Assembly (NCBI RefSeq): GCF_002257705.1
Contig: NZ_LSLK01000065.1
Span: 62,001 to 126,000, forward strand
Reading direction: 5' to 3'
Length of the DNA stretch: 64,000 bases
From: Sporomusa silvacetica DSM 10669
GTDB lineage: Bacteria; Bacillota; Negativicutes; Sporomusales; Sporomusaceae
Made by a program: the position numbers and the translations under genes
The notes under the pieces: generated by a model
Databases searched by the model: none
What the model was told of the DNA's origin: nothing
Seen by the model: only the letters and a program-made list of their open reading frames with translations
Shown: piece by piece, positions 7,893 through 17,580 of the stretch
Position numbering within the stretch: the first letter of the stretch is position 1
Layout: each line of letters starts with the position of its first letter

Positions 7893-9563
7893 ATGCTCAT
7901 GACAGGTGCACAAGCTATTGTTGCATCTCTTATTAAAGAGGGTGTAGACACAGTATTCGGTTATCCGGGTGGAACAAATTTGCCGCTGTTTGATGCGCTT
8001 AATGATTCAACGATACACCATGTGCTGACCGTACATGAGCAGGGAGCCGCTCATGCGGCTGACGGCTATGCTAGAGCAAGCGGTCAGGTGGGGGTATGTC
8101 TTGCAACATCAGGACCGGGTGCCACTAATTTGGTTACCGGTTTAGCCACGGCATTTATGGACTCTGTACCTGTTGTGGCGATTACCGGACAGGTACAGAC
8201 AAATCTAATTGGTCGGGATGCTTTTCAGGAGATTGATATTACCGGCATTACTATGCCGATCACTAAACATAATTTCTTAGTCAAAGATATAAAAAAGCTG
8301 CCTGAAATTATGTGGCGGGCTTTTGACATAGCCCGCTCAGGAAGGCCTGGGCCGGTACTTGTCGATGTACCACGCGATCTTCAAAGCAATACCTATGATT
8401 TTACCGATATTGAGTCTATGTATTCACGTTCAACCCTTGTCAGGCAGTCGCCTGATCTCCCAGCCCGGATAGTCAAGGCAGCTGCAGCTATCAGTGCGGC
8501 CAAACGGCCAGTTATTATTGCTGGCGGTGGCTGTATCAGTGCCAATGCGGGTGAGGCGCTGACCAAGTTTGCCGAGTGCTGTAATCTGCCAGTTGTTACT
8601 ACCTTAATGGGTATTGGTGCGTTTCCTGGTGGACATGGCAATCTTTTGGGCATGACAGGTCTGCATGGCCTCAAAGCGGCTAATCACGCTGTTCATGATG
8701 CCGATGTGCTGATTGTAACAGGCAGCCGATTCAACGACAGGGTAACTGGTGACCGCGCCAGCTATGCTGCCGGCAAGACGATCATTCATATTGATATCGA
8801 CCCAGCAGAGGTGCATAAAAATGTAGATGCCGCTGTACCGTTGGTTGGTGAGATGAATATGATTCTGGGAGAACTGCTGCAGGCGGTAAGACCAGGTGAT
8901 TTGTCGGCTTGGTGGGCTACTATTAGACAGACCCAGGCAGAGAGTAAAACCGTTATTCCTGAGGATGTGCTTACAGCTCCTTTAGTTATGAGTGAGCTCA
9001 ATCGACAGACCGATGGGCAAGACGTAATCTATGTTACCGATGTAGGTCAGCACCAGATGTGGGCTGCCCAGTACCTGGAAGTCAAGAGTCCGCGTGGTTT
9101 TTTGACATCTGGCGGTCTTGGGGCTATGGGGTTTGGCTTGCCTGCCGCCCTTGGCGCACAACTAGCTATACCTAATAAACGGGTCGTTCACATTGTAGGT
9201 GATGGCGGACTCAAGATGACAGGGTGTGAACTCTATACTGTAGCGGTTGAGAAGCAACCAATTATCTCGGTTGTTATCAATAATTACAGTTTGGGTATGG
9301 TCAGACAATTGCAGCATTGCTTTTATGGAAAACGGTATGCAAATTCGTTGTTGCCACATGCAATGGACTTTAAAGCCTTTGCCAGCGCCTTTAACATTCC
9401 GGCAACTGTGACCAATAGTCTGGCCGAATTTAGTGAGGCCTTTGCTGCTGCATGGCAGCGACAAGGCCCAGGGCTTATTGTAGCAAATATTGCTACCGAT
9501 GACCTAGTAACACCCATGATTGCTCCCGGCGGAAGCATGGATGAGTACGTGAACATGGACTAA
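7893..9563 (+). CDS. ilvB: Acetolactate synthase, large catalytic subunit
   Basis: A 556-residue thiamine diphosphate enzyme. The N-terminal PYR domain holds the catalytic glutamate in HEQGAAHAADGYARA and the SGPGATNLVTG loop; a central domain follows; the C-terminal PP domain binds ThDP and Mg through GDGGLKMTGCEL...NN and ends with LGMVRQLQ. With IlvN it makes acetolactate. It is the last gene of the operon, six genes away from its partner ilvN. The start is an ATG 12 bases after the leuB stop with AGGTGA upstream; an in-frame ATG two codons later is possible. A strong terminator follows. Confidence 0.95.
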   Translation: MLMTGAQAIVASLIKEGVDTVFGYPGGTNLPLFDALNDSTIHHVLTVHEQGAAHAADGYARASGQVGVCLATSGPGATNLVTGLATAFMDSVPVVAITGQVQTNLIGRDAFQEIDITGITMPITKHNFLVKDIKKLPEIMWRAFDIARSGRPGPVLVDVPRDLQSNTYDFTDIESMYSRSTLVRQSPDLPARIVKAAAAISAAKRPVIIAGGGCISANAGEALTKFAECCNLPVVTTLMGIGAFPGGHGNLLGMTGLHGLKAANHAVHDADVLIVTGSRFNDRVTGDRASYAAGKTIIHIDIDPAEVHKNVDAAVPLVGEMNMILGELLQAVRPGDLSAWWATIRQTQAESKTVIPEDVLTAPLVMSELNRQTDGQDVIYVTDVGQHQMWAAQYLEVKSPRGFLTSGGLGAMGFGLPAALGAQLAIPNKRVVHIVGDGGLKMTGCELYTVAVEKQPIISVVINNYSLGMVRQLQHCFYGKRYANSLLPHAMDFKAFASAFNIPATVTNSLAEFSEAFAAAWQRQGPGLIVANIATDDLVTPMIAPGGSMDEYVNMD

Positions 9564-9585
9564 GACAAATTAGGATGAATTTTTT

Positions 9586-9627
9586 AAAGAGTAGTGGTAT
9601 TATTACTATAATACCACTACTCTTTTT
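9586..9627 (+). terminator. Terminator of the ilv-leu operon
   Basis: An 18-bp perfect stem (AAAGAGTAGTGGTATTAT and its complement) with a 4-base loop, running into TTTTT. Confidence 0.93.
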
Positions 9628-9714
9628 GATGGAAAGTATAACTTTCCCTGGATTGAACGACTAAGGCTTCTGCCGGCGTCCTGACGGACTTGGCACAAGC
9701 CAAGTCTTTTCTTA
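9628..9714 (+). repeat. Dispersed repeat R1, full copy 2
   Basis: Nearly identical to the copy at 1749-1839 but missing the first five bases. The inner GTCCTAAAGGAC hairpin reads GTCCTGACGGAC here, so the stem is kept while the loop changes. It abuts the T tract of the preceding terminator. A GGGGTC/GACCCC hairpin (9722-9739) lies between it and the next gene. Confidence 0.9.
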
Positions 9715-9755
9715 GCGAATTGGGGTCAGTGTAGACCCCGAAAAAAGGTGATACT

Positions 9756-10685
9756 ATGACTGAAATTGTTGTCAGGGCGGAAAACTTGGGTAAGACCTAT
9801 GGTGACTTTCGGGCGCTCAAAGGCATTTCTTTTAGCATCAAGGCCGGAGAATGCTTTGGCTTTCTGGGACATAATGGTGCAGGCAAGACAACAACCATGC
9901 GGATGATGTATGGCATGTCCACAGTGGAAGAGGGTGGGTTATGGCTATTCGGCGAGTCCGTCCGGTTAACGCCGCCAGTAATTAAAGCCAGGTTAGGGGT
10001 TGTATCCCAGGAAGACAACCTTGATGAAGCCTTGACTGTTATTGAGAATCTTGAAGTGTATGGCCTAATATATGGGTTAACCCGCGCTGAGTCGCGGTTA
10101 CGAGGCAAAGATTTACTGGTATTTATGGGGTTGGAAGATAAGGAAAATAGCAATATTGAAAGCTTATCAGGTGGTCTAAAACGTCGTTTGGTTATTGCCA
10201 GAGCGCTAATGAACCGTCCGGATATTATTATCTTAGACGAACCCACGACTGGCCTTGATCCACAAGCCAGGCATTTGGTGTGGCAAAAACTACGGAGCCT
10301 TAAAGCGGAAGGGGTAACATTGGTGCTGACGACACACTATATGGAAGAGGCCGTACAGCTATGTGACAGTTTGGTGGTCATGCATGAGGGCACTATTCTG
10401 GCTGAAGGCAGCCCACAGTATCTAATAGCAACCTATGTCCGGCCTTATGCCATTGAAGTGCATCTGCCACTATCCCAGGTACCGGAGGGATTAGCTGACA
10501 AGGTATCAGCCTGGGGCGGCGAGGTCATCCGGGTGCTTGACAGCTTATTTTTGTATGCTGACGATGGGGAAAAATTATGGGATAGCCTTGCCGGATGGGG
10601 ACTACCCAAACATGCTTGTTTGTTGCGACCCTCCAATATGGAAGATGTGTTTTTGAAACTTACTGGTATGGGGGAAGAGGTATAA
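9756..10685 (+). CDS. ABC-2 type exporter, ATPase subunit (NodI/DrrA-like)
   Basis: A 309-residue ATP-binding subunit with Walker A GHNGAGKTT (near residue 38), signature LSGGLKRR, Walker B IIILDEP and switch TTHYMEEA. The C-terminal extension of about 80 residues is typical of the DrrA/NodI drug and oligosaccharide exporter group. It overlaps its permease by one base, so the two surely form one transporter. The substrate is not evident. ATG start behind AAAGGTGA. Confidence 0.9.
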   Translation: MTEIVVRAENLGKTYGDFRALKGISFSIKAGECFGFLGHNGAGKTTTMRMMYGMSTVEEGGLWLFGESVRLTPPVIKARLGVVSQEDNLDEALTVIENLEVYGLIYGLTRAESRLRGKDLLVFMGLEDKENSNIESLSGGLKRRLVIARALMNRPDIIILDEPTTGLDPQARHLVWQKLRSLKAEGVTLVLTTHYMEEAVQLCDSLVVMHEGTILAEGSPQYLIATYVRPYAIEVHLPLSQVPEGLADKVSAWGGEVIRVLDSLFLYADDGEKLWDSLAGWGLPKHACLLRPSNMEDVFLKLTGMGEEV

Positions 10686-11434
10686 TGGCAGCTTTACGAA
10701 TTCTTGCCCGCCATATGGTGGTATTCCGTAAAATTTGGTTTACCAATATTATGTTTAATTTTATTGAACCACTGCTCTATCTTACCGCTATGGGCTATGG
10801 TCTGGGAACCTTTGTGCAGGATATGGAGGGCATGACGTATCTTCAATATATTGCGCCTGGGATGGTGGCCTCTTCGTCAATGTTTGCTGCGTCCTTTGAG
10901 TGTACCTATGGCAGTTTTATCAGGCTGCATTACCAAAAGACATTTCAGGCTATGCTGGCTGGGCCGGTTACTGTTCGTGATATTGTGGCCGGGGACATTC
11001 TATATGCCACCTTTAAGAGCATGGTCTTTGGGCTGGTCATTTTAACGGTTATTAGTGTTTTAGGTCAGACTCAGTCCTGGTGGGCACTCCTCATTCCTTT
11101 GTTTCTGGTTATTCCCGGCCTGGCGTTTTCGCTATTGGCTATTTGTTATACAGGCCTAACCGCCAATATTGATAGCTTTAATTATTATATTACTTTGTTT
11201 TTGACGCCAGCCTATCTATTTTCCGGTGTTTTTTTCCCGATTAATTCAATGCCTGGCTGGGCGCAGGTAGTGGCCTGGCTTAATCCCATCTTCCATAGTG
11301 TTGAGGTATGCCGGGCTTTGGCACTGGGAAACACGAACCCCGGCCTGCTGGTGCATGCCGGGGTGCTTGCGCTATTAGCTATGGTGCTAATGCCGTTGGC
11401 TATACGATTAATGACCAAACGGCTGATTGTCTAG
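10685..11434 (+). CDS. ABC-2 type exporter, permease subunit (NodJ-like)
   Basis: A 249-residue integral membrane protein with six predicted hydrophobic segments and the ABC-2 family motif near the end (PAYLFSGVFFPINSMPGW, then NPIFHSVEVCRALALG). It is the membrane partner of the upstream ATPase, to which it is coupled by a TAATG overlap. The NodJ resemblance points to export of a small lipid-like or saccharide molecule, but the substrate cannot be told. Confidence 0.88.
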   Translation: MAALRILARHMVVFRKIWFTNIMFNFIEPLLYLTAMGYGLGTFVQDMEGMTYLQYIAPGMVASSSMFAASFECTYGSFIRLHYQKTFQAMLAGPVTVRDIVAGDILYATFKSMVFGLVILTVISVLGQTQSWWALLIPLFLVIPGLAFSLLAICYTGLTANIDSFNYYITLFLTPAYLFSGVFFPINSMPGWAQVVAWLNPIFHSVEVCRALALGNTNPGLLVHAGVLALLAMVLMPLAIRLMTKRLIV

Positions 11435-11446
11435 GCTTATATGTAA

Positions 11447-11466
11447 TACCCCGGTAATCCGGGGTA
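11447..11466. terminator. Bidirectional hairpin between convergent genes
   Basis: TACCCCGG-TAAT-CCGGGGTA, an 8-bp perfect stem lying between the ABC permease and the opposing small gene. Confidence 0.65.
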
Positions 11467-11469
11467 ATT

Positions 11470-11652
11470 TCAATGGTAGCTAAGGTGATAACGGCGGTTT
11501 GGTATTTTGAGTCGGGTAATTTTTGGGAGCGTGTCTGAGACAAAAGTAACTCGTCCGCAGGTGCGGCAGTGGGTGGTGCCGTACATGGTGTGATACAAAT
11601 GGGTTTCAGGGCAGCCGGTAATTGTATGCCATAGCCAGTATATAATTGACAT
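11470..11652 (-). CDS. Small Cys/His protein, 60 residues, unknown
   Basis: Not recognised. The ATG is preceded by AAAGGAG at good spacing, which supports translation. The protein carries a Cys/His cluster, CPETHLYHTMYGTTHCRTCG, resembling a minimal zinc ribbon. It has no membrane segment beyond the weakly hydrophobic first residues. It converges on the ABC permease. Function unknown; it could be a small zinc-binding protein. Confidence 0.5.
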   Translation of the reverse strand: MSIIYWLWHTITGCPETHLYHTMYGTTHCRTCGRVTFVSDTLPKITRLKIPNRRYHLSYH

Positions 11653-11898
11653 TGTCTCAACTCCTTTACAATAGATTAACCTTATTGTACTTCATCCTAG
11701 GCGATACTGGCAAAGGACGATGTAGTTGGCATACTAGGGTAGTGGCAGATAACAGGTAATGACAGGATGTCAGATCGTCTAAGCTCACAAAATAGACGGT
11801 TACGTGGTCGTTTTCAATAACTGGCAATAATTCAGTGGTAACAACGATTTAAGAGTGTATATTAGTGTATAGATTTTCCAAGAACAAGAGGTGTTAGG

Positions 11899-13140
11899 TT
11901 GAATGTTAATAATGCCTATAAAGCAGGGCTGACTTTGATTGGGGCTGCAACTGGTTTCGCTTTGAGCTATCCGCTGCAGTATAGCTTCTGGGGCGGCTTG
12001 ATTCACAGCGGTTTTGGGGCCGCTATGGTAGGTGGTTTAGCTGACTGGTATGCGGTGACTGCGCTGTTTCGTAAACCATTATCCATTCCTTACCGGACAG
12101 CGATTATCCCCAAAAACCGGGATCGCATCTTTAAGGCCATTGTGACGATGGTTGAGGAAGAGATTGTAACAGCAGCGAATATTAAGGAAACATTGGAAAA
12201 TGCGGGGATAGCCCGTCTGGTGCTTAGCTATGTCAATAAGACTGAGTCCAGGCAGCAACTCTACTCATTAGCAGGTGGCGTAGCCAGGGAAGCTGTCTAT
12301 GCGATGGATGCTACCAAGCTATCCACGGCGCTGGAGTTACTGCTACAAGAGCATCAGGATAAAGTACGGCTGGCGCCGCTATCCGGACAAGCCCTGGAAT
12401 GGTCTCTTGCCAAAGGTTTTGCTGATAAAGTGATTGAGTTGGCCATTGCCGAAATAAAACATATGGCAGGCGAGCCATACCTAACCGAGTTGATTGCCAG
12501 TATCTACACTCAGGCATTGAATGCCTACGCGGCCAGGAAAAATCAGCGTAAGCTGGTAGGTTGGCTAATAGAAAACCTGCTAAATCTTGACCCCATGACC
12601 GTAGCTGCCTTAATCCAGGACAAGCTTGTCAGCTTGCTGGAAGAATTGGAGTCTGGGCGGGAACTACCGCTGCGTTTGCGTTTACGGGCCTGGTTAGCCG
12701 AATTTGCTAGTGGCTTGCAGCAGGATTCAGTACTGGCGGCAAAGGCGGAGGCTGTGTTACGCCCCTTACTGGTAAAGTTGGCCGAACACGTGGCTGATTT
12801 GCCAACGTCCCAGCCTGAACTTACTGTGGGCTGGGTGACGTGGGTGGTAAAACAACTGGCAAAGTTGGCAGACGAGGCTGCGGCTGACGAACAAAAAATG
12901 GCTTGGGTTGATCGATATTTGGCTGTTTTACTGGCACGTTGGGTCAGCCAAAATCATGGACAGATCGGGCAAATTGTCAATACTTATCTAGAAAGCTTTA
13001 GTAATGATGAGCTGGTGGTGTATATTGAGGACAAAGTGCTTGATGATTTGCAGATGATACGAATTAATGGCTCGGTTGTCGGTGGTCTGGTTGGAATGCT
13101 GCTATTTTTAATTAGCTATGCGGTAGGGGTGAAATTATGA
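11899..13140 (+). CDS. DUF445 family membrane protein
   Basis: A 413-residue DUF445 protein: an N-terminal hydrophobic segment, then the family motif GGLADWYAVTALFRKPL with IPYRTAIIPKNRDRI (about residues 45-80), a long helical middle, and a C-terminal hydrophobic anchor ending in INGSVVGGLVGMLLFLI. Related Bacillus proteins (YheB) are membrane proteins of unknown function. A TTG start fits the AGAGGTG site; the nearby ATG is out of frame. The 245 bases upstream hold no gene. It overlaps the next paralogue by 4 bases. Confidence 0.85.
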   Translation: MNVNNAYKAGLTLIGAATGFALSYPLQYSFWGGLIHSGFGAAMVGGLADWYAVTALFRKPLSIPYRTAIIPKNRDRIFKAIVTMVEEEIVTAANIKETLENAGIARLVLSYVNKTESRQQLYSLAGGVAREAVYAMDATKLSTALELLLQEHQDKVRLAPLSGQALEWSLAKGFADKVIELAIAEIKHMAGEPYLTELIASIYTQALNAYAARKNQRKLVGWLIENLLNLDPMTVAALIQDKLVSLLEELESGRELPLRLRLRAWLAEFASGLQQDSVLAAKAEAVLRPLLVKLAEHVADLPTSQPELTVGWVTWVVKQLAKLADEAAADEQKMAWVDRYLAVLLARWVSQNHGQIGQIVNTYLESFSNDELVVYIEDKVLDDLQMIRINGSVVGGLVGMLLFLISYAVGVKL

Positions 13141-14393
13141 GAACGGTGAAACGGCGGGCTAATGCTGTATTGGCCGCTGCCGCAGGCTTATTTGCGCTGG
13201 CTTTGACGCTAAAATATAATTATCCAGGCAGCAGTATGATAACTGGCTTGTTGACTATTACAGAGGCTAGTCTGGCAGGCGGTGTTGCCGACTGGTTTGC
13301 CGTGACAGCACTATTTCGCCGACCACTTGGTTTTCCCTATCATACAGCGCTAATTCCTCGTAACCGGGAACGGGTTATCAGTGCACTCTCCAAGGCCGTT
13401 GAACAGGATTTTCTCAGTAAGCAGGCCATAAAGGCACGGCTTAACCAGGTCAACCTACTAGATAAAATATTTGCCTATAGCCAGAGCACCGCTATGCGAC
13501 CAATAGTCAAGGGAGGCATTGAAAAGGCAATCACTGAATTGGCAGAAACCATTGATCCGACTGCTATCGCCAAACTGGGGGAGCGAGTGTTTAAACTTCT
13601 GTTAAAACGCCAGTCGCTGGTGCCTTATGTAACTGCGGGTATCTCCTGGACACTGCAGCAGGGAAAAGACCGGGAAATCTATGGTGCCATCGTGGATAAA
13701 CTCACGGTACTGGTACGTCAACCTGAAACCAGAGATGCTATTTATCAGTATTTAGAACAAATAACAGAAAAGACAGCTAACAGGAATTGGTTGTCAGGAT
13801 TGCTTACTGGGTTTCTAGAGATCACAGACGGAATTAATCTGACAGACGCCGCTGACGCACTGCATCAAGAGCTGATCAAAGCAGTGGATGAGCTTACGAA
13901 TGAGCAACATCCGGTGTGCCTTTGGTTTCAGGAGGAGCTTGGAAAAGTTGTCGTAAGGCTGAAAACACCGGAATGGAAGCGGGCGATTGATAACTGGAAA
14001 GATGAGTTACTAAACCGTATTGAACTTGCGGAACCGCTGAGCGCTTTGGCTGAGGCAGTGTTGACAGCCTGTGCGCAGCCGACAGTCTACCGGGACTATG
14101 TAGTAGACTGGCTAACTGCTCAGGCTGCCAGCTATTGGCAGCAGTTTAAAGAAAATGCGGCACTGAAAAACCAGGCTGAGGCTTATTTAAAATGGTTGAT
14201 CCTGAAGGTTGTCGATCAGGAGCATGCGCTTATTGGCAAAATAGCCAGCCTGGCGTTAAACAAGCTTTCGGACGAGGATCTTAACCAGTTTATTGAAGAT
14301 AAGGCCGGAGAAGATCTTGACTGGATTCGGATTAACGGGGTCATTATTGGCGGGCTGGTGGGAGTGGGTATGGCGATTTTTAGACTGTTTTAG
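13137..14393 (+). CDS. DUF445 family membrane protein, second copy
   Basis: A 418-residue paralogue of the preceding gene with the same plan: AGGVADWFAVTALFRRPL, PYHTALIPRNRERV, and a C-terminal INGVIIGGLVGVGMAIF anchor. The ATGA overlap implies coupled translation, and the pair may form a hetero-oligomer (inference). Function unknown. Confidence 0.85.
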   Translation: MRTVKRRANAVLAAAAGLFALALTLKYNYPGSSMITGLLTITEASLAGGVADWFAVTALFRRPLGFPYHTALIPRNRERVISALSKAVEQDFLSKQAIKARLNQVNLLDKIFAYSQSTAMRPIVKGGIEKAITELAETIDPTAIAKLGERVFKLLLKRQSLVPYVTAGISWTLQQGKDREIYGAIVDKLTVLVRQPETRDAIYQYLEQITEKTANRNWLSGLLTGFLEITDGINLTDAADALHQELIKAVDELTNEQHPVCLWFQEELGKVVVRLKTPEWKRAIDNWKDELLNRIELAEPLSALAEAVLTACAQPTVYRDYVVDWLTAQAASYWQQFKENAALKNQAEAYLKWLILKVVDQEHALIGKIASLALNKLSDEDLNQFIEDKAGEDLDWIRINGVIIGGLVGVGMAIFRLF

Positions 14394-14432
14394 ATTATAT
14401 AATTTCGTACAAACCTTGAAAGGGATGGCTCT

Positions 14433-15749
14433 TTGGATACGATAGTAGTATTTGCTTTGTTCTTTACTTCCTTGCTTGTTTGCATTTATAACGGAGTGTC
14501 GATATTGTACCCGTTGTTTTTCGGGCTTGGCTGCTTTACATGGGTGGCGTTGCGTAGAGGTTATGCGGTAATTGATTTACTGAAAATGATGGGTACTGGC
14601 TCAAAAAAATCCCTAATTGTAATTAAAATTTTTGTACTAATTGGTATCATAACTGCGGTTTGGAGAGCTAGCGGAACAATTTCTTTTATCGTATATTATG
14701 GCATAGCATTTATGAGTGCCAAGTACTTTATCCTCTCAGCTTTTTTATTATCCTGCCTAGTGTCGTTCCTGCTGGGAACATCCTTCGGCACTGTTGGTAC
14801 AATCGGGGTAGTGCTTATCGTACTGGCGAAAAGCGGCAATGTAGACATAAATATGGCTGCTGGTGCAATCATTGCCGGTGCTTATTTTGGCGATAGATGC
14901 TCACCCATGTCCTCAAGTGCCAATCTTGTAGCTGCCTTAACCAATACCAAACTGTATATCAATTTAACAAACATGACAAAGACATCTATCATACCGTTTA
15001 TACTATCAATAGTAGGATATATTTATTTGTCTTATGGGAATCCACTGGCTTTTTATAATAATCAGATTGTTGATGAAATAGTAAATTCTTTCAATATAAG
15101 CCTGCTTGTTTTGTCACCGGCGGTCATTATACTGCTACTGGCCGCTTTTCGGATTGATGTAAAGCTATCGATGAGCATCAGCATTTTGTTTGGTATATTG
15201 ATTGCGCTCTTCGTCCAAAATATACCATTTTTCCAGTTAATGAAATACATTATTACAGGATACAGCATGGATAAAAGCGGCTTCTTTGCCGAGATAATAC
15301 AGGGCGGCGGACTATACTCAATGCTTAGTGTTTCGCTGATTGTGCTGATTTCTTCTGCTTATGCCGGTATCTTTCAAGGCACAGGTTTATTGCGTGAAAT
15401 TGAAGGTTTTTTTGAAAAACTCAGCACAAAAACCAATGTATATTTTGCGATGATACTGTCAAGTATAGCCACAGCCGGTTTTGCCTGCAACCAAACTTTG
15501 GCGGTAATGCTTAGCCATCAAATTACTCATAAGCTCTATGAAAAAAATCACTTAAGTAACTACCGGTTAGCGCTTGATCTGGAGAATACAGTAATCATGA
15601 TATCTGCTCTCATCCCGTGGAATATTGCCGGTGCTGTCCCGGCTGTTACTCTGTCAGCTGATGCTGGGTTTATCATCTATGCCTTTTATATTTTCTTAGT
15701 ACCATTGACTAATTTACTTACACAAACAATGATGGATAGAAAGCAGTGA
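14433..15749 (+). CDS. NhaC-type Na+/H+ antiporter family protein
   Basis: A 438-residue polytopic membrane protein with about eleven hydrophobic segments. The signature GTSFGTVGTIGVVL and GAYFGDRCSPMSSSANLVA (about residues 110-170) marks the NhaC/ion transporter superfamily. Members exchange Na+ for H+ or, in the malate-lactate antiporter group, organic acids, so the substrate is uncertain. The start is TTG behind GAAAGGGA. A terminator follows. Confidence 0.85.
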   Translation: MDTIVVFALFFTSLLVCIYNGVSILYPLFFGLGCFTWVALRRGYAVIDLLKMMGTGSKKSLIVIKIFVLIGIITAVWRASGTISFIVYYGIAFMSAKYFILSAFLLSCLVSFLLGTSFGTVGTIGVVLIVLAKSGNVDINMAAGAIIAGAYFGDRCSPMSSSANLVAALTNTKLYINLTNMTKTSIIPFILSIVGYIYLSYGNPLAFYNNQIVDEIVNSFNISLLVLSPAVIILLLAAFRIDVKLSMSISILFGILIALFVQNIPFFQLMKYIITGYSMDKSGFFAEIIQGGGLYSMLSVSLIVLISSAYAGIFQGTGLLREIEGFFEKLSTKTNVYFAMILSSIATAGFACNQTLAVMLSHQITHKLYEKNHLSNYRLALDLENTVIMISALIPWNIAGAVPAVTLSADAGFIIYAFYIFLVPLTNLLTQTMMDRKQ

Positions 15750-15843
15750 GGAGTTTGCCACATAGTGAAGGGTGCTTCCTGGAGGATGCTTTTATCAACC
15801 ATGTGTCCATTTTTGACAATTTAATCAATAATACTTAAGTCCT

Positions 15844-15868
15844 GCCGCGTTAGCGGCTTATTATTTTT
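15844..15868 (+). terminator. Terminator after the antiporter gene
   Basis: GCCGC-GTTA-GCGGC stem followed by TTATTATTTTT. Confidence 0.75.
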
Positions 15869-15896
15869 GACAAGAAATATAATACTCAGCTGTAGA

Positions 15897-15939
15897 TAAA
15901 AAAACAGGCACCAGGCTCAATTGAGCTTGGTGCCTGTTT
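15897..15939 (-). terminator. Terminator of the PIN-PhoH gene
   Basis: A long stem (AAACAGGCACC...GGTGCCTGTTT with GCTC-aatt-GAGC at the tip) followed, on the minus strand, by seven T residues. Confidence 0.88.
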
Positions 15940-15944
15940 CGCAG

Positions 15945-17330
15945 TTACAGTCTAAGCGACGCTTCAGCGGCGAGCGGCGAGCGCTCGCATTCGTCATGGT
16001 TTAAGGTTACTTGGAAACAGAGTTTGCTGCCTTTCATTTTTTCTGCTGCATAGACCAGACCGTTGGTGCGGCTGTCGAGGAAAGGGTGGTCGATTTGTTC
16101 CGGGTCGCCCAGGAGGATAATCTTGGTGCCCAGGCCGGGGCGGGTAATGACTCCTTTGGCCTGACGGGGTGTGGAGTTTTGCATTTCATCAAGGATAATC
16201 CAATATTTTTGGAGTGAGCGTCCCCGCTGATAGGCCAGGGCTTCAGTTTGCACGATGCGTTTATCAAACAGCATTTGCACGGTGTCTTCGGCTTGCTCGA
16301 TTTCTTTGGGCTCAGTCAGATTGTGGCTGGACATTAGAGTAAATAAGTTGTCGCGAATGGCCCGCATATACGGATCGATTTTATCCTGTTCGGAGCCGGG
16401 GAGGAAGCCAAGGTCTTCGTCCATTGGTACATTGGGGCGGCAAATTAATAGGTGATGGTAGGCACGGGGGCGGCAGTCAAGATGGTTGTATAGCCCGACA
16501 GCCAGCGAGTAAAAGGTTTTGGCTGTGCCGGCCGGACCTTTAATAATAACAAGTGGCGCTTCTTCCGCGCTCAGCATAAGGCATTCTTGCATGAATACCT
16601 GCCCGACATTGCGCGGTGAAACGCCAAAGGGATTGCGACTCCGGTATTGTAACTGCACGACTTTTTGACCGTCAAATCGCCCGAGGGCAGTGTGGCGGTC
16701 GTTGTCTGTAGAGCGAATTAACAAAAATTGATTTGTTACAAGGTCTATAGGGGCCATACTATGGCTGGCTTCATCAAAAAACTGGAGTCTGTCAGGGTCC
16801 AGAACATTACCATCATCTTGATAGAATTTGTCGATAATTTCTGAGGCAGTATATACTATGGCGCGGCCAGTATACTGTTCTTCGACACTGGCTACTTTTT
16901 CGTTACGGAAGTCTTCGGCGTGAATGCCTAAAATGGAGGCTTTTACTCGCATGTTCGTGTCACGGCTGACTAAAATGGTGTGCAGATTGTCTTCAGCCAG
17001 ACCTTTACATACTTGCAAAATGCGGTTGTCATGCTTTCCTTTCTCCCAGTACGGCGGCATTAGGGTATCCAGGTGGTTGGCTTCAATGCGCATTAGTCCA
17101 CCTTGTTCATTGAGTCCGACACCGGTCAAAAGATTGCCTTGGGTTCGGAAATTGTCAATCATTCGGCTGACCAAGCGGCTATTGGTGCCGCGTTCGCTGG
17201 TTTCAGATTTGAACCGGTCAAGTTCTTCCAGCACTACCTCGGGAATGATTACCGTGTGTTCGTTAAAAGCAGTCATCGCATAGGGAGAGTGTAACAACAC
17301 ATTGGTGTCTAACACATAGTACTTAATCAA
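15945..17330 (-). CDS. PIN domain / PhoH-type ATPase (YlaK-like)
   Basis: A 461-residue two-domain protein. The N-terminal PIN nuclease fold begins KYYVLDTNVLLHSP with the conserved first Asp and continues to about residue 150. The C-terminal PhoH ATPase has Walker A GPAGTAKT and Walker B WIILDEMQNST, then LLGDPEQID. PIN-PhoH proteins are thought to act as RNA-cleaving, RNA-unwinding enzymes; their cellular target is unclear. A TTG start is chosen because AAGGGGGA stands 7 bases upstream; an upstream ATG in frame would place the start in what looks like promoter sequence. Confidence 0.88.
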   Translation of the reverse strand: MIKYYVLDTNVLLHSPYAMTAFNEHTVIIPEVVLEELDRFKSETSERGTNSRLVSRMIDNFRTQGNLLTGVGLNEQGGLMRIEANHLDTLMPPYWEKGKHDNRILQVCKGLAEDNLHTILVSRDTNMRVKASILGIHAEDFRNEKVASVEEQYTGRAIVYTASEIIDKFYQDDGNVLDPDRLQFFDEASHSMAPIDLVTNQFLLIRSTDNDRHTALGRFDGQKVVQLQYRSRNPFGVSPRNVGQVFMQECLMLSAEEAPLVIIKGPAGTAKTFYSLAVGLYNHLDCRPRAYHHLLICRPNVPMDEDLGFLPGSEQDKIDPYMRAIRDNLFTLMSSHNLTEPKEIEQAEDTVQMLFDKRIVQTEALAYQRGRSLQKYWIILDEMQNSTPRQAKGVITRPGLGTKIILLGDPEQIDHPFLDSRTNGLVYAAEKMKGSKLCFQVTLNHDECERSPLAAEASLRL

Positions 17331-17580
17331 AAAGCAATCCCCCTTCTTATCTAAACATAACTGAGTAAAGAACGGCAAATAGTTAAGTGGCCTGCCTATA
17401 TACTTAATTGTACGGGCGGAAGAGCGGGAGTATGTTAGCATTTTGTTAAATAGAAGTTAAATTCTAAAACAGGCTTTGCACCACCTAGCGTCTGGGAACA
17501 TATATTACAAGAAACTTACTATATTGTATGAGCATAAGACAGGGAATGTAACCTTACAATGGATGAGGTGGCTGGAGAGA

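Noticed and set aside
10685..11434. Pairing of the lone ATPase at 35 kb with this permease
   Set aside because: This permease overlaps its own ATPase by one base; the distant ATPase is not needed to explain it.
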